In this document: positions 10,413-19,457 of the stretch, one piece after another | Numbering within the stretch: the stretch's first letter is position 1 | Layout of the letters: the number at the start of each line of letters is the position of its first letter | DNA from: Rhodopseudomonas pentothenatexigens | GTDB taxonomy: Bacteria > Pseudomonadota > Alphaproteobacteria > Rhizobiales > Xanthobacteraceae | Direction: 5' to 3' | DNA length: 64,000 nt | Assembly: GCF_900218015.1 (NCBI RefSeq) | Contig: NZ_UFQQ01000004.1 | Span: 186,001 to 250,000 of the forward strand | Made by a program: the position numbers and the translations under genes | The notes under the pieces: generated by a model | The model's input: the letters and a program-made list of their open reading frames with translations, nothing else | What the model was told of the DNA's origin: nothing | Databases searched by the model: none

Positions 10413-11786
10413 CTACGGCTCCGCGACCAGCCGGTCGAGCGGAGCGGTCAGACGCCAGCGCAGCCCGGATTCGGGGTAGCTGATTTCGACGTCGGCGCCG
10501 AGCGTAGCGCGGGGATTGCGGTCGATCATCACAGTGCCGAAGCCGGCACGGTTCGGCTCGCCGACCGGCGGGCCGCCTTGCTCTCGCCAAACCAGGTCGA
10601 GCTTGCGGCCATCCACCGCCTCGCGGAGGTTGCAAGCGATCTGCACGGTGCCGTCGGCGTTCGAAAGCGCGCCATATTTGGTCGCGTTGGTGGTCAGCTC
10701 GTGGATCGCCAGCCCGATCGTTTCGGAGGCGACCGGCGACAGCAGCAACCCGCGGTCGCCCTCGATCAGCACGCGGGTGCCGATCAGGTCGTTCACGGCG
10801 GCGAGCTGCGATTCGATCAGTTCACCGATCGGCGTTCCGGACCAGTTGCGCTTGATCAGCAGGTCCTGGTTGCGGCTGAGCGCCTGCAGCCGCGCGCCGA
10901 GGCTCTCGGCGAAGCTGCGGTCGGCGGTGCGCATCACCATCGCCTGCACCACCGCCAGCATGTTCTTGGCGCGGTGGTTGACCTCGCCCATCAGCATCTG
11001 GATTTGCTGCTCGTGCTGGCGCTGCACCGTGATGTCGGTGTTGGTCCCGAACCAGCGCCACACCTGGCCGGTGTGGTCGCGCAGCGGCATCGCACGCGAC
11101 AGGAACCAGCGATACTCGCCGTCCTTGCCGCGCAGCGGGAAAGTGTCTTCCCACTCTTCGCCGGTGTCCCAGCTGTGCTTCAGGCGGCTGCTGACACGTT
11201 CAAAGTGATCGGGATGATGCACCTTGGTCCAGCCCTCGCCCTGCATCTGTTCGAGCGTCGTGCCGGTGTAGTCGAACCAGCGGTCATTGTACCAGAACAC
11301 GGTGCCGTCGCTGTCGGCGATCCAGGCGAGCTGCGGAATCGAATTGGCAAGGGTGCGGAACTGATGCTCGCTGGCGATCAGCCGGCGGCGGATCTCCATG
11401 GTGTCGGTGATGTCGTGCGCGATCTTCGAGGCGCCGACGATGCGGCCATCGGTGTCGCGTAGTGGCGACACCGTCACCGCGACATGAATCCGCCGGCCGC
11501 TCTTGTGCAGTCGCTCGGTCTCGAACTTCGGTACCATCTCGCCGGCGCGGATCCGCCGCAGGATATCGTCCTCTTCGTGCTGACGGTCCGGGGGAATCAG
11601 GACGCGGATCGATCGCCCGATCATCTCGGCGGCGGTCCAGCCGAAGATGCGCTCGGCCGCCGGGTTCCAGCTCTGCACGGTTCCATCGACGTCCTTGGAA
11701 ACGATCGCGTCGAACGAATGCTGCACGATGGTCGCGAAGTGATGGTCGCGATGCGCGATCGAGAGAGGCTTGGATGGTCGGTTCAT
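10413..11786 (-). CDS. PAS-PAS HWE-family sensor histidine kinase
   Basis: This 457-residue soluble kinase has no membrane segment. Two PAS domains (about 15-130 and 137-262) precede an HWE-type dimerisation domain with phospho-acceptor His271 in the motif EVNHRAKN. The ATPase domain has the N-box segment HELTTNATKYGAL and the family-diagnostic WREQGGPP (the W-E of HWE). No response regulator is adjacent, so this is an orphan kinase. HWE kinases of this group often feed the PhyR/EcfG general stress pathway, which is inference here. The gene is convergent with cysNC with only 6 bp between stops. Confidence 0.92.
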   Translation of the reverse strand: MNRPSKPLSIAHRDHHFATIVQHSFDAIVSKDVDGTVQSWNPAAERIFGWTAAEMIGRSIRVLIPPDRQHEEDDILRRIRAGEMVPKFETERLHKSGRRIHVAVTVSPLRDTDGRIVGASKIAHDITDTMEIRRRLIASEHQFRTLANSIPQLAWIADSDGTVFWYNDRWFDYTGTTLEQMQGEGWTKVHHPDHFERVSSRLKHSWDTGEEWEDTFPLRGKDGEYRWFLSRAMPLRDHTGQVWRWFGTNTDITVQRQHEQQIQMLMGEVNHRAKNMLAVVQAMVMRTADRSFAESLGARLQALSRNQDLLIKRNWSGTPIGELIESQLAAVNDLIGTRVLIEGDRGLLLSPVASETIGLAIHELTTNATKYGALSNADGTVQIACNLREAVDGRKLDLVWREQGGPPVGEPNRAGFGTVMIDRNPRATLGADVEISYPESGLRWRLTAPLDRLVAEP

Positions 11787-11913
11787 TCTCGGTGTGGAGT
11801 TCCATCTGACGCAGTCGGTCGGCGCTTAGAATCGCCAATCGGACCTCGCGCAATGAACACCAGTTGGCGGTCTCCCGCTACCTCATTTGTAACTCGCCTC
11901 GCTTGTTCCCGGA

Positions 11914-12891
11914 CTAGCCGACCACCGCGGCCGGCTCGACCAGCACGCAGCGCGCCATCCGGCCCGGGCCGAGCGCGACTTCGGGCGGTAGGCCGGCGGA
12001 GCAGCGCGGCTGCGCATGGGCGCAACGCGGTGCGAACGAACAGGCGACCGGCTTGGCGTCGAGCGACGGTGGCGCACCCGGAATGGTTTCCAGCCGCGCG
12101 CCGCGCTTGGCGCCGTGCACTGTCGAGGCGAGCAGGCCCTGCGCGTAAGGATGCTGCGGCTCGCGGACGATATCGCGCAAGGAGCCCTGCTCGATGGTCT
12201 GGCCGGCATACATCACGGCGACGCGGTCGCAGATCTCGATCGCCACGCCGATGTCGTGGGTGACGAAGATCACCGACATCCCGAACTCGCGCTGCAACTC
12301 ACGTAGCAGCAGCAGGATCTGGATCTGCACGGTGGCGTCGAGCGCGGTGGTCGGCTCGTCGGCGAGCAGGATCTTCGGCTTGCAGGCCAGCGCCAGCGCG
12401 ATCATCGCGCGCTGCCGCATGCCGCCGCTCATCTCGTGCGGATAGGCGTCGAGCCGGCGTTTCGCCGACGGGATGCGAACCACCTCGAGCATTTCGAGCG
12501 CGCGGGCCATCGCCTCGCGCTTGCTCTTGCCTTCGTGGCGCATCACCGACTCGGCGATCTGATGGCCGACGGTGTAGACCGGATCGAGCGCCAGCGCCGG
12601 CTCCTGGAAGATCATCGACACGGTCTGGCCGCGGAAGGTCGACAGCGCCTCGTCATCGAGCGCCAGCACGTCCTGTCCGGCGACTCGGATGCTGCCGGTG
12701 ATCGCGGTGCGTTTCTTCGGCAGCAGCCGCATCAGGGCACGCAGCGTCACGCTCTTGCCCGAGCCGGATTCGCCGAGCAGGCCGAGTACCTCGCCCTGGC
12801 CAAGCGACAGGTTGAGATCATTGATGGCGTAGACCGTCCGCTCGCCGGTGAAGCGGACGTTGAGATCGCGGATGTCGACCAGATTGCTCAT
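11914..12891 (-). CDS. Peptide/amide ABC transporter ATPase, DppD-like
   Basis: This 325-residue ATPase of an oligopeptide-type importer has Walker A GESGSGKS near 39-46, signature MSGGMRQRAMIA, Walker B LLADEPTTALD and the C-terminal oligopeptide-transporter extension with the CSFAPRCAHAQPRC cysteine segment. It is the last gene of the operon that starts with the binding protein at 19258 and begins immediately after the amidase stop with no gap. Together with the DppF-like protein at 14509-15567 it forms the heteromeric ATPase pair. Confidence 0.92.
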   Translation of the reverse strand: MSNLVDIRDLNVRFTGERTVYAINDLNLSLGQGEVLGLLGESGSGKSVTLRALMRLLPKKRTAITGSIRVAGQDVLALDDEALSTFRGQTVSMIFQEPALALDPVYTVGHQIAESVMRHEGKSKREAMARALEMLEVVRIPSAKRRLDAYPHEMSGGMRQRAMIALALACKPKILLADEPTTALDATVQIQILLLLRELQREFGMSVIFVTHDIGVAIEICDRVAVMYAGQTIEQGSLRDIVREPQHPYAQGLLASTVHGAKRGARLETIPGAPPSLDAKPVACSFAPRCAHAQPRCSAGLPPEVALGPGRMARCVLVEPAAVVG

Positions 12892-14304
12892 CTACAGCTC
12901 CGGGCATTGCCGATGGAAATCGGTGGCGCGCTGCCAGCCTGCGCCGATCCGCAGCAGCACCGCCTCGTCGAACGGGCGGCCGATCAGTTGCAGCCCGATC
13001 GGCAGGCCGGCTTTCGAGAAGCCGCAGGGCAGCGCCAGCGACGGCAGACCGAGATAGTTGATCGGGCGGGTGAAGCGGGTCAGCCGCTGGATCACTGCCT
13101 CGGCGTTCAGGCTGTTGCCGACGTCGCTCTCGGCGATCGTCGGCGCAGGCACCGGCGACACCGGCGCCAGCACCGCGTCGACGCCGGCCACCGCCGCGAC
13201 GAATTCGGCGAGCGCGACGCCGCGCCAGCGCATCGCTTCCAGATAAGTAACGGCCGGGATCGCGAGGGCGTTCTGCAGCCGCATCAGCACCTGCGGGCCG
13301 TAATCCTGCGGACGCTCGCGCATCCACCCGCCGTGGAAGCCGGCGGCTTCGACCGCGAGCACGAGCTGTGCGGCGGCGCTGAGCTGGCGCTGATCCGGCA
13401 GCTCGACCTCGACGACGCGGGCGCCTTCGCGCGTCAGTGCCGACTTGGTGTCGTCGAGCACGCGCGCCACCTCTGGATCGAGATCGTCGACATAGAACGA
13501 TTTCGGAATGCCGATGCTGATGCCGTGCAGCGATTGCCTGGTGGCGGCCAGATAGTCCGGCACCGGGCGGTGAGAGGCGGTCGGATCGGCCGGATCGGCA
13601 CCGGCCATCAAGCCGGTGAGCAAGGCGCAGTCTTCGGCGGTGCGGGCCAGCGGCCCGACGGTGTCGAGCGAATGCGACAGCGGCATCGCGCCGGCGCGGC
13701 TGACCAGGCCGACGGTTGTCTTCAGCCCGGTGACGCCGCAGAAATGCGCCGGCATCCGGATCGATCCGCCGGTGTCGGAGCCGAGCGCCGCGAAGCTCAG
13801 CCGCGCCGCGACTGCCGAGCCGGAGCCCGACGACGAGCCGCCGGTGATGTGGTCGAGGCCCCATGGATTGCGCACGGCGCCGTAATGCGCGTTGTGGCCG
13901 GTCGGGCCGTAGGCGAACTCCGACATCTGCAGGCTGCCGAGCCGGACCTGACCGGCATCCTTCAGCCGCTGCAGCGCGGTCGAGGTGGTGGTCGCGACGA
14001 AGTCGCGGCGGATCTTCGAGCCGCAGGTCACCACGAAGCCGGTCTCGTAGTACATGTCCTTGTGCGCCAGCGGCACGCCGTGCAGCGGTCCCTTGACGCC
14101 CCGCTTTGCCAGCGCAGCGTCGGCGGCATCCGCTGCGGCGAGCGCGCTCTCCGGTTCGATCGCCATGAAGGCGTTGAGCTTCGGCTGCGCCTGCGCGATG
14201 CGATCGAGGCAGGCCTGGGTGACTTCGCGCGACGACAGTTTCTTGGCCGCGATCGCCTCGGCGACTTCCGTCAGCGTCAGCAGCGCCGGATTGCTCGCGC
14301 TCAT
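12892..14304 (-). CDS. Amidase signature enzyme (AtzE/GatA-like)
   Basis: This 470-residue cytoplasmic amide hydrolase carries the Ser-cisSer-Lys triad. Lys82 is in PLAHKDMYY, the Ser-rich loop GGSSSGSGS lies at about 155-163, and the nucleophile is Ser181 in DTGGSIR. It overlaps the preceding DUF4089 gene by an ATGA junction. That gene pair resembles the AtzE/AtzG 1-carboxybiuret hydrolase pair and, more distantly, GatA/GatC. Its position inside an ABC uptake operon suggests that the imported substrate contains an amide bond cleaved by this enzyme. The actual substrate is unknown. Confidence 0.9.
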   Translation of the reverse strand: MSASNPALLTLTEVAEAIAAKKLSSREVTQACLDRIAQAQPKLNAFMAIEPESALAAADAADAALAKRGVKGPLHGVPLAHKDMYYETGFVVTCGSKIRRDFVATTTSTALQRLKDAGQVRLGSLQMSEFAYGPTGHNAHYGAVRNPWGLDHITGGSSSGSGSAVAARLSFAALGSDTGGSIRMPAHFCGVTGLKTTVGLVSRAGAMPLSHSLDTVGPLARTAEDCALLTGLMAGADPADPTASHRPVPDYLAATRQSLHGISIGIPKSFYVDDLDPEVARVLDDTKSALTREGARVVEVELPDQRQLSAAAQLVLAVEAAGFHGGWMRERPQDYGPQVLMRLQNALAIPAVTYLEAMRWRGVALAEFVAAVAGVDAVLAPVSPVPAPTIAESDVGNSLNAEAVIQRLTRFTRPINYLGLPSLALPCGFSKAGLPIGLQLIGRPFDEAVLLRIGAGWQRATDFHRQCPEL

Positions 14305-14495
14305 CTCGCGCCCTCGTTCTGCGCGATCACATAGGTCGACGGTTCGAGATCGAACGGCAGCGTGCCGGCGACCGGTGCGAAGCCGTCGAACGCCGGGCCG
14401 ATCGAATTGGCGATCCGCGCCGCCACCTCGTCGTCGACCGGAAGTCCCGCGATTGCCGCCATCGCTTTGATCGTGGCGGGGTCGGGTTTGATCAT
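14301..14495 (-). CDS. DUF4089 (AtzG-like) small amidase partner
   Basis: This 64-residue protein starts MIKPDPATIK. It is mostly helical and resembles the GatC-like AtzG/DUF4089 family, whose members bind and stabilise AtzE-type amidases. A good AGGAGA-type site lies just upstream, at the end of the DppF-like gene. The stop overlaps the amidase start (ATGA), so the two are very likely translated together at matched stoichiometry. The short length makes family assignment less secure than its neighbours, but synteny with the amidase supports it. Confidence 0.8.
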   Translation of the reverse strand: MIKPDPATIKAMAAIAGLPVDDEVAARIANSIGPAFDGFAPVAGTLPFDLEPSTYVIAQNEGAR

Positions 14496-14508
14496 TGCTG
14501 ATTTCTCC

Positions 14509-15567
14509 TTATGGGGCGCGGCTGTGGCCCGAGCCGGGAATCGACATGAAGCAAGCGGCCTGATGGCCGCTGTCGCCGATCGGCGACAGCTTCGGCTTGG
14601 CCTGCGAGCATAGCGCCTCGGCGAACGGACAGCGCGGATGAAAACGACAGCCGGCCGGCGGATCGATCGGATTCGGCGGATCGCCGGTGATCGGCGGAAC
14701 CTCGGTGCGGCGGTCGGGATCGGACGACGGCATCGCTGCGAGCAGTGCCCGCGTATAGGGATGCGCCGGCTGATCCCACACGTCATCGACCGGACCGAGC
14801 TCGACGACTTCGCCGAGATACATCACCAGCACGCGGTCGGAAATGTAGCGCACCACGTTGAGATCGTGGCTGATGAACAGATAGGTCAGGCCGAATTCGC
14901 GCTTCAGGTCGGCGAGCAGATTCAGCACCTGCGCCTCGACCGATTTGTCGAGCGCGGAGACCGACTCGTCCAGAATCACCAAGCGCGGCGACAGCGCCAG
15001 GGCACGCGCGATGTTGACGCGCTGGCGCTGGCCGCCGGACACCTCGTGCGGATAGCGATGCGCGAAGTTCTCGGGCCGCAGCCCGACCTTGCCGAGCAGT
15101 TCGCGCGCCAGCGCACGGGCGCTGGCGTCGCTCATGCCGTGGACCTTCGGGCCGAACGCGATCGAGTCCTCGATCGTCAGCCGCGGGTTGAGCGACGCGT
15201 AGCTGTCCTGAAACACCATCTGCATGCCGCGGCGCAGTTCGCGCAAGCTGAGCTCGCGCCCGACCTGGCGGGCGTCGAAGATGATCTCGCCGGCCGTCAC
15301 CGGCATCAGGTGCATCAGCAGCCGCGCGGTGGTCGACTTGCCGCAGCCGGATTCGCCGACGATGCCGAGCGTCTCGCCCTTGGCGATCGAAAAGCTGACG
15401 TCGTCGACCGCCCGCACCGTCTTGGCGCCGCCAAACAGCCCGGTGCCGCGCACCGGGAAGTGCTTGGTGAGCCCATTGACCTGCAGCAGCGGCTGGGCGG
15501 CGCCGCCGATGTCTTCGATCGGCTCGAACTTCTCGACCTCTGCGATCGCGGAAACGGCTTTGCTCAT
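14509..15567 (-). CDS. Peptide/amide ABC transporter ATPase, DppF-like
   Basis: This 352-residue ATPase has Walker A GESGCGKST near residue 69, signature VSGGQRQRVNIARAL, and a Walker B ending DESVSALD, as usual in DppF/OppF proteins. The C-terminal region includes GCRFHPRCPFAEALC, the oligopeptide-transporter cysteine motif. A ~20-residue N-terminal extension precedes the first strand. It starts 4 bp downstream of the DppC-like permease. Confidence 0.93.
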   Translation of the reverse strand: MSKAVSAIAEVEKFEPIEDIGGAAQPLLQVNGLTKHFPVRGTGLFGGAKTVRAVDDVSFSIAKGETLGIVGESGCGKSTTARLLMHLMPVTAGEIIFDARQVGRELSLRELRRGMQMVFQDSYASLNPRLTIEDSIAFGPKVHGMSDASARALARELLGKVGLRPENFAHRYPHEVSGGQRQRVNIARALALSPRLVILDESVSALDKSVEAQVLNLLADLKREFGLTYLFISHDLNVVRYISDRVLVMYLGEVVELGPVDDVWDQPAHPYTRALLAAMPSSDPDRRTEVPPITGDPPNPIDPPAGCRFHPRCPFAEALCSQAKPKLSPIGDSGHQAACFMSIPGSGHSRAP

Positions 15568-15571
15568 CGCC

Positions 15572-16477
15572 TCAGTTCCTGATGTCCATGGCGCTGCGCA
15601 TCGAGTCGCTCAGCAGGTTGAAGCAGATCGACACCGCGAAGATCATCACGCCGGGCAGCGCCGCCACCCAGGGATTGACGTAGATCGCGGTGCGCAGCGT
15701 GTTCAGCATCAGGCCCCATTCCGGCTCCGGCGGCTTGGTGCCGAGGCCGAGGAACGACAGGCCGGCGGCGAGGATCATCGACACCGAGATCAGGCCGGTG
15801 GCGTAGACGAAGATCGGGCCGAGCACGTTGCCGAGCATGTGCACCCGCATGATGGTGAAGGCGCCGGCACCGGAGGCGCGTGCGGCTTCGACGAAATCCA
15901 TATTGCGGACGCTGGTGGTGACGCTCTCGGCGACGCGGGTGATCTGCGGCACGAACACCACGGTGAGCGATACGATCGAGTTGGTGATGCCGGCGCCGAG
16001 CGCGCCGGAGATCGCGATCGCCAGCAGCACCGACGGGAACGCGTAGAACACATCGATGGTGCGCATGATCGCGGTGTTGACCTTGCCGCCGACATAGCCG
16101 GCGACCAGCCCGAGCGAAGTGCCGATCACGAAGGCGAAGATCACCGGCAGCACGCCGATGAACAGCGACAGCCGGCCGCCATAGATCAGCCGCGCCAGCA
16201 TGTCGCGGCCGAGCTCGTCGGTTCCGAGCGGATAGTTGGCGGTGCCGATCGGCTTCAGCCGCCGGATCATCGAGCCCTGATACGGGTCGGCGAGGTGCAG
16301 CCAAGGTGCGAACACGGCGGCCAACACGATCAGCAGCAGGATGACGCCGCAGGTCATCGCGATCTTGTCGCGAATCAGGCGGCGGCCGACATTGGCCCAA
16401 TAGCCGCGGGCTTTTCCGGCGGGGGCGGTCTGCGGCGCGGCGTCGGCAGCGGTCAAACTCATCGTCGGTGCTCCCAT
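15572..16477 (-). CDS. Peptide/amide ABC transporter permease, DppC-like
   Basis: This 301-residue inner-membrane permease has six predicted helices. The N-terminal OppC-type leader is followed by the segment HPLGTDELGRD-like (NYPLGTDELGRDML), which is diagnostic for DppC proteins. The EAA loop reads FVEAARASGAGA. It is translationally spaced 4 bp after the DppB-like gene and pairs with it to form the channel. Confidence 0.93.
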   Translation of the reverse strand: MGAPTMSLTAADAAPQTAPAGKARGYWANVGRRLIRDKIAMTCGVILLLIVLAAVFAPWLHLADPYQGSMIRRLKPIGTANYPLGTDELGRDMLARLIYGGRLSLFIGVLPVIFAFVIGTSLGLVAGYVGGKVNTAIMRTIDVFYAFPSVLLAIAISGALGAGITNSIVSLTVVFVPQITRVAESVTTSVRNMDFVEAARASGAGAFTIMRVHMLGNVLGPIFVYATGLISVSMILAAGLSFLGLGTKPPEPEWGLMLNTLRTAIYVNPWVAALPGVMIFAVSICFNLLSDSMRSAMDIRN

Positions 16478-16481
16478 GACG

Positions 16482-17435
16482 TCAGGCCCGCTTGATCCGC
16501 GGGTCGATCAGCGCCTGGGCGATGTCGACCGAGAGATTGAGCAGCACGAAGAACAGCGCCAGCACCAGGATCGTGCCCTGCAGCAGCGGCAAGTCGCGCT
16601 GGAAGATCGCCGAGTTGAGCAAGAGGCCGGAGCCCGGCCAGGAGAACACGGTCTCGACCAGGATCGAGCCGCCGAGCATGTAGCCGAGCTGCAGGCCCAT
16701 CACGGCGAGCGCGGTCGGCGCCGCGTTCTTGATGACGTGGCCGAACACGCCGGTCTCGCGCAGGCCCTTGGCGCGCAGTGCCTCGACGAAATCCTGCGAC
16801 AGGATATCGCCGGTGAGCGCCCGCACCGTGCGGGTGACGATGCCCATTGGAATGACCGAGGTGGTGATCGCCGGCAGGATCAGGAAACGTATATGCGCCC
16901 AGTCCCAGGCCCATTGTCCGGAGCCGCCGGGGCCGGCACCGACCGCGGGCAGCCAGTTGAGCTGCACCGAGAACACGATCACCAGCACCATGCCGAGCCA
17001 GTAATGCGGCACCGAGACGCCGGCGATGGCGATGCCGGTGGCGAGCTTGTCGATCCAGGTGTCACGGAAGTAACCGGCGATCAGGCCGAACAGCAGGCCG
17101 AACGAGAATCCGATGATCGCCGCGGCGATAGCCAGCATTACGGTGTTGCTGACGGCGCGCATCACCTCGGCCAGCACCGGCCGACCGGTGGCGATCGAGG
17201 TGCCGAGATCGCCGTGCACCGCCTTCCACAGCCACAGCCCGAACTGCACCGGCAACGGCCGGTCGAAGCCGTAGGCGGCGCGGAGCTGCGCCGCGAGTTC
17301 CTGCGACGCGTCCGCCGGCAGCACGGCGACCAGCGGATCGCCGGGCGTGATGTGCACCAGCAGGAAACACACCAGCGCGACGCTGAGGACGATCGGAACG
17401 ACATAGACGATGCGGCGGGCGATATAGGCGAGCAC
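16482..17435 (-). CDS. Peptide/amide ABC transporter permease, DppB-like
   Basis: This 317-residue permease has the canonical N-terminal helix followed by VHITPGDP, typical of DppB/OppB. The EAA loop FVEALRAKGLRE contacts the ATPases. It is downstream of the binding-protein gene, from which it is separated by 161 bp carrying a palindromic repeat. That repeat could lower downstream expression relative to the abundant periplasmic receptor. Confidence 0.93.
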   Translation of the reverse strand: MLAYIARRIVYVVPIVLSVALVCFLLVHITPGDPLVAVLPADASQELAAQLRAAYGFDRPLPVQFGLWLWKAVHGDLGTSIATGRPVLAEVMRAVSNTVMLAIAAAIIGFSFGLLFGLIAGYFRDTWIDKLATGIAIAGVSVPHYWLGMVLVIVFSVQLNWLPAVGAGPGGSGQWAWDWAHIRFLILPAITTSVIPMGIVTRTVRALTGDILSQDFVEALRAKGLRETGVFGHVIKNAAPTALAVMGLQLGYMLGGSILVETVFSWPGSGLLLNSAIFQRDLPLLQGTILVLALFFVLLNLSVDIAQALIDPRIKRA

Positions 17436-17456
17436 AGTGCACCTTCATGAGTTGTC

Positions 17457-17542
17457 GTCATGCCCGGGCTTGACCCGGGCATCCACGACCGGCAGCGAAA
17501 CCACTTGTTGCCGTGGATGGCCGGGTCGAGCCCGGCCATGAC
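17457..17542. repeat. GTCATGCCCGGGCTTGACCC-type palindromic repeat
   Basis: This 86-bp inverted repeat has outer arms GTCATGCCCGGG.. and ..CCCGGCCATGAC, with an inner GGCATCCACG / CGTGGATGGCC pair. It lies between the binding protein and permease genes of the peptide operon. It is a different repeat family from the GTCATTGCGAGG copies but similar in size and architecture. Confidence 0.85.
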
Positions 17543-17596
17543 GTCCCGGTTGGGGAGCGGCCGTGCCGAGCACGACCGCCGTGTGTCGAATGCCTC

Positions 17597-19258
17597 TTAC
17601 GGCGCGATCGACACCGGCGAGAAGTCGACGAACCAGCTCTTCGGCTGCACGAAGCCCTTGATCTTCGGGCTGAGCGCGCGCGGGCCGACGTCGTGGGCGA
17701 CGTAGAGGAACGCGGCGTCGTCGATCGAGGCTGCGTTGAGCTCCGCCAGCACGTCGTCACGCTCCTTGTCGGTGAAGGTGGTACGCGCCTTCTTCACCAG
17801 CTCGTCGAACTTCGGGTTGTTGATGTAGCCCCAGTTGTTCGACACCGGGGGCGCCATCGACGACTGCAGGAACCGCACCAGCGCGAAGAACGGATCCATC
17901 GCCGCGTAGGTGACGTTGATCGCGTCGGAGCCGTTCGCCGACGGATCCTTGACGCCGCGCCGCCAGTTGGTGAACAGCGTGTTCCATTCGATTACGTCGA
18001 GCTTGACGTCGAAGTAGCACTCCGCCAGCGCCTGCTGCAGATATTCGTTCATCGGCAGCGGCAGCATCTGGCCGGAGCCCGACGCCGAGGTCTGCACCTT
18101 GACGGTGAGCTTCTTGTTCGGGCCGTAGCCGGCTTCCTTCATCAGCTTCTGCGCCGCGGGCAGATCGTACTTGATCTGGAACGAAGGTTTGCCGCGCCAC
18201 GGGTGGCCGGGCTCGAACGTGCCGGTGGCCGGCACCATCAGGCCGGCAAGCAGCCCGTCGCGCATGCCTTCACGATCGATGCACAGATTGGCGGCGCGGC
18301 GAACGCGAATGTCGTTCCAGGGCGAGCCTTCGATCCGCGAGAACTGCCACGGCCAGACGTGCGGCTGCTCGTTCTTCTCGATCTTGAAGCCGCGGGCCTC
18401 GATTTCCTTCACCGCGTCCGGTGCCGGCGCTTCGACCCAGTCGACCTGGCCGGACAGCAGCGCCGCGGTGCGGGCGTTGGCTTCCGGCATCGGCAGCAGC
18501 ACCATGCGGTCGACGTGCGGGACGCGCTTCTTGTCCCAGTAGCCGTCGTTCTTGACCAGTTCGAGCCGCTCGCGCGGGGTGAACTTGGCCATCTTCCACG
18601 GGCCGGTGCCGGAGGCGTCCTTGGCGAACGCGGCCCACGCGGCGGTCGACTTCGCCTTGGCGTCGGCGCCTTCGGCCTTGTCGTACAGCGCCTGCCATTT
18701 GGCCGGGCTCGCCATGAACAGGTTGGTGAGGTTGATCGGCAGGAAGCTGTCGGGCTCCTTGGTGGTCAGCGCGACCGTCAGGTCGTCGATCTTCTTGGCC
18801 GATACCAGCGTCGGCATCCGCGATGCGGTCACGCCGATCTGGCTGGGGTCGTACTGCGGTGCTTCTTTGTTGAGCACCTTATCGACGTTCCACACCACGG
18901 CGTCGGCGTTGAAGTCGCTGCCGTCGTGAAACTTCACGCCCGGCCGCAGTTTGAAGATCCACTTGGTGTGATCGGCGTCTTCGACCTTCCACTCGGTGGC
19001 GAGGCCGGGGATCACCACGCTCGCTTTGGTTGCCGACGACAGGTCCCACATCGTCAGGCCGTCGTACATCGTCAGCCCGGTGAAGCGGTTACCTTCGAAG
19101 CCCTGATCGGGCTGGCCCAGCGTGCGCGGAATGTCCGCGGCCGTCATGCCGATGCGCAGCACGGATTCGGCGGACGCCAGCGACGGCATCATGAAGACGC
19201 TTGCCATCGACAGAGCGAGCAGCGCAGCGCGGCGGTTGTTGAAACGAGAATTACGCAT
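17597..19258 (-). CDS. ABC transporter periplasmic binding protein, family 5 (copy A)
   Basis: This 553-residue receptor is for the downstream permease/ATPase operon. A long Sec signal peptide is visible (MRNSRFNNRR basic region, hydrophobic core, LASAES cleavage near 31). The family-5 hallmark PGLATEWKVEDADHTKW and the segment FKLRPGVKFHDGSDFNADAV are present. It is closely related along its length to the divergent copy at 19458-21059. Ligand class (di/oligopeptide or other amide) is inferred from family and from the amidase in the operon. Confidence 0.92.
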   Translation of the reverse strand: MRNSRFNNRRAALLALSMASVFMMPSLASAESVLRIGMTAADIPRTLGQPDQGFEGNRFTGLTMYDGLTMWDLSSATKASVVIPGLATEWKVEDADHTKWIFKLRPGVKFHDGSDFNADAVVWNVDKVLNKEAPQYDPSQIGVTASRMPTLVSAKKIDDLTVALTTKEPDSFLPINLTNLFMASPAKWQALYDKAEGADAKAKSTAAWAAFAKDASGTGPWKMAKFTPRERLELVKNDGYWDKKRVPHVDRMVLLPMPEANARTAALLSGQVDWVEAPAPDAVKEIEARGFKIEKNEQPHVWPWQFSRIEGSPWNDIRVRRAANLCIDREGMRDGLLAGLMVPATGTFEPGHPWRGKPSFQIKYDLPAAQKLMKEAGYGPNKKLTVKVQTSASGSGQMLPLPMNEYLQQALAECYFDVKLDVIEWNTLFTNWRRGVKDPSANGSDAINVTYAAMDPFFALVRFLQSSMAPPVSNNWGYINNPKFDELVKKARTTFTDKERDDVLAELNAASIDDAAFLYVAHDVGPRALSPKIKGFVQPKSWFVDFSPVSIAP

Positions 19259-19457
19259 TCGACGAGAGTCCCTTTGCAGTGACTAATTGGCAGGCTGGTC
19301 GATGCAATGCATGTGCCAGCCAAAGCGGCAGGCTGCCGTCGTGTGCAACAAACCCGGCACTTGGCGGTCCGCGCAGACCCGCGATGCAAAACTGCCGGCT
19401 CGGCGTGGCGCGGCTGTTGCAAGTGGGTCGCCCATCGTCATCAGGAGATCAGTTGCG

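Noticed and set aside
12436-14334. Long plus-strand frame of ~630 residues opposite the amidase and ATPase
   Set aside because: Antisense shadow of two well-identified genes, with no motif or ribosome site.
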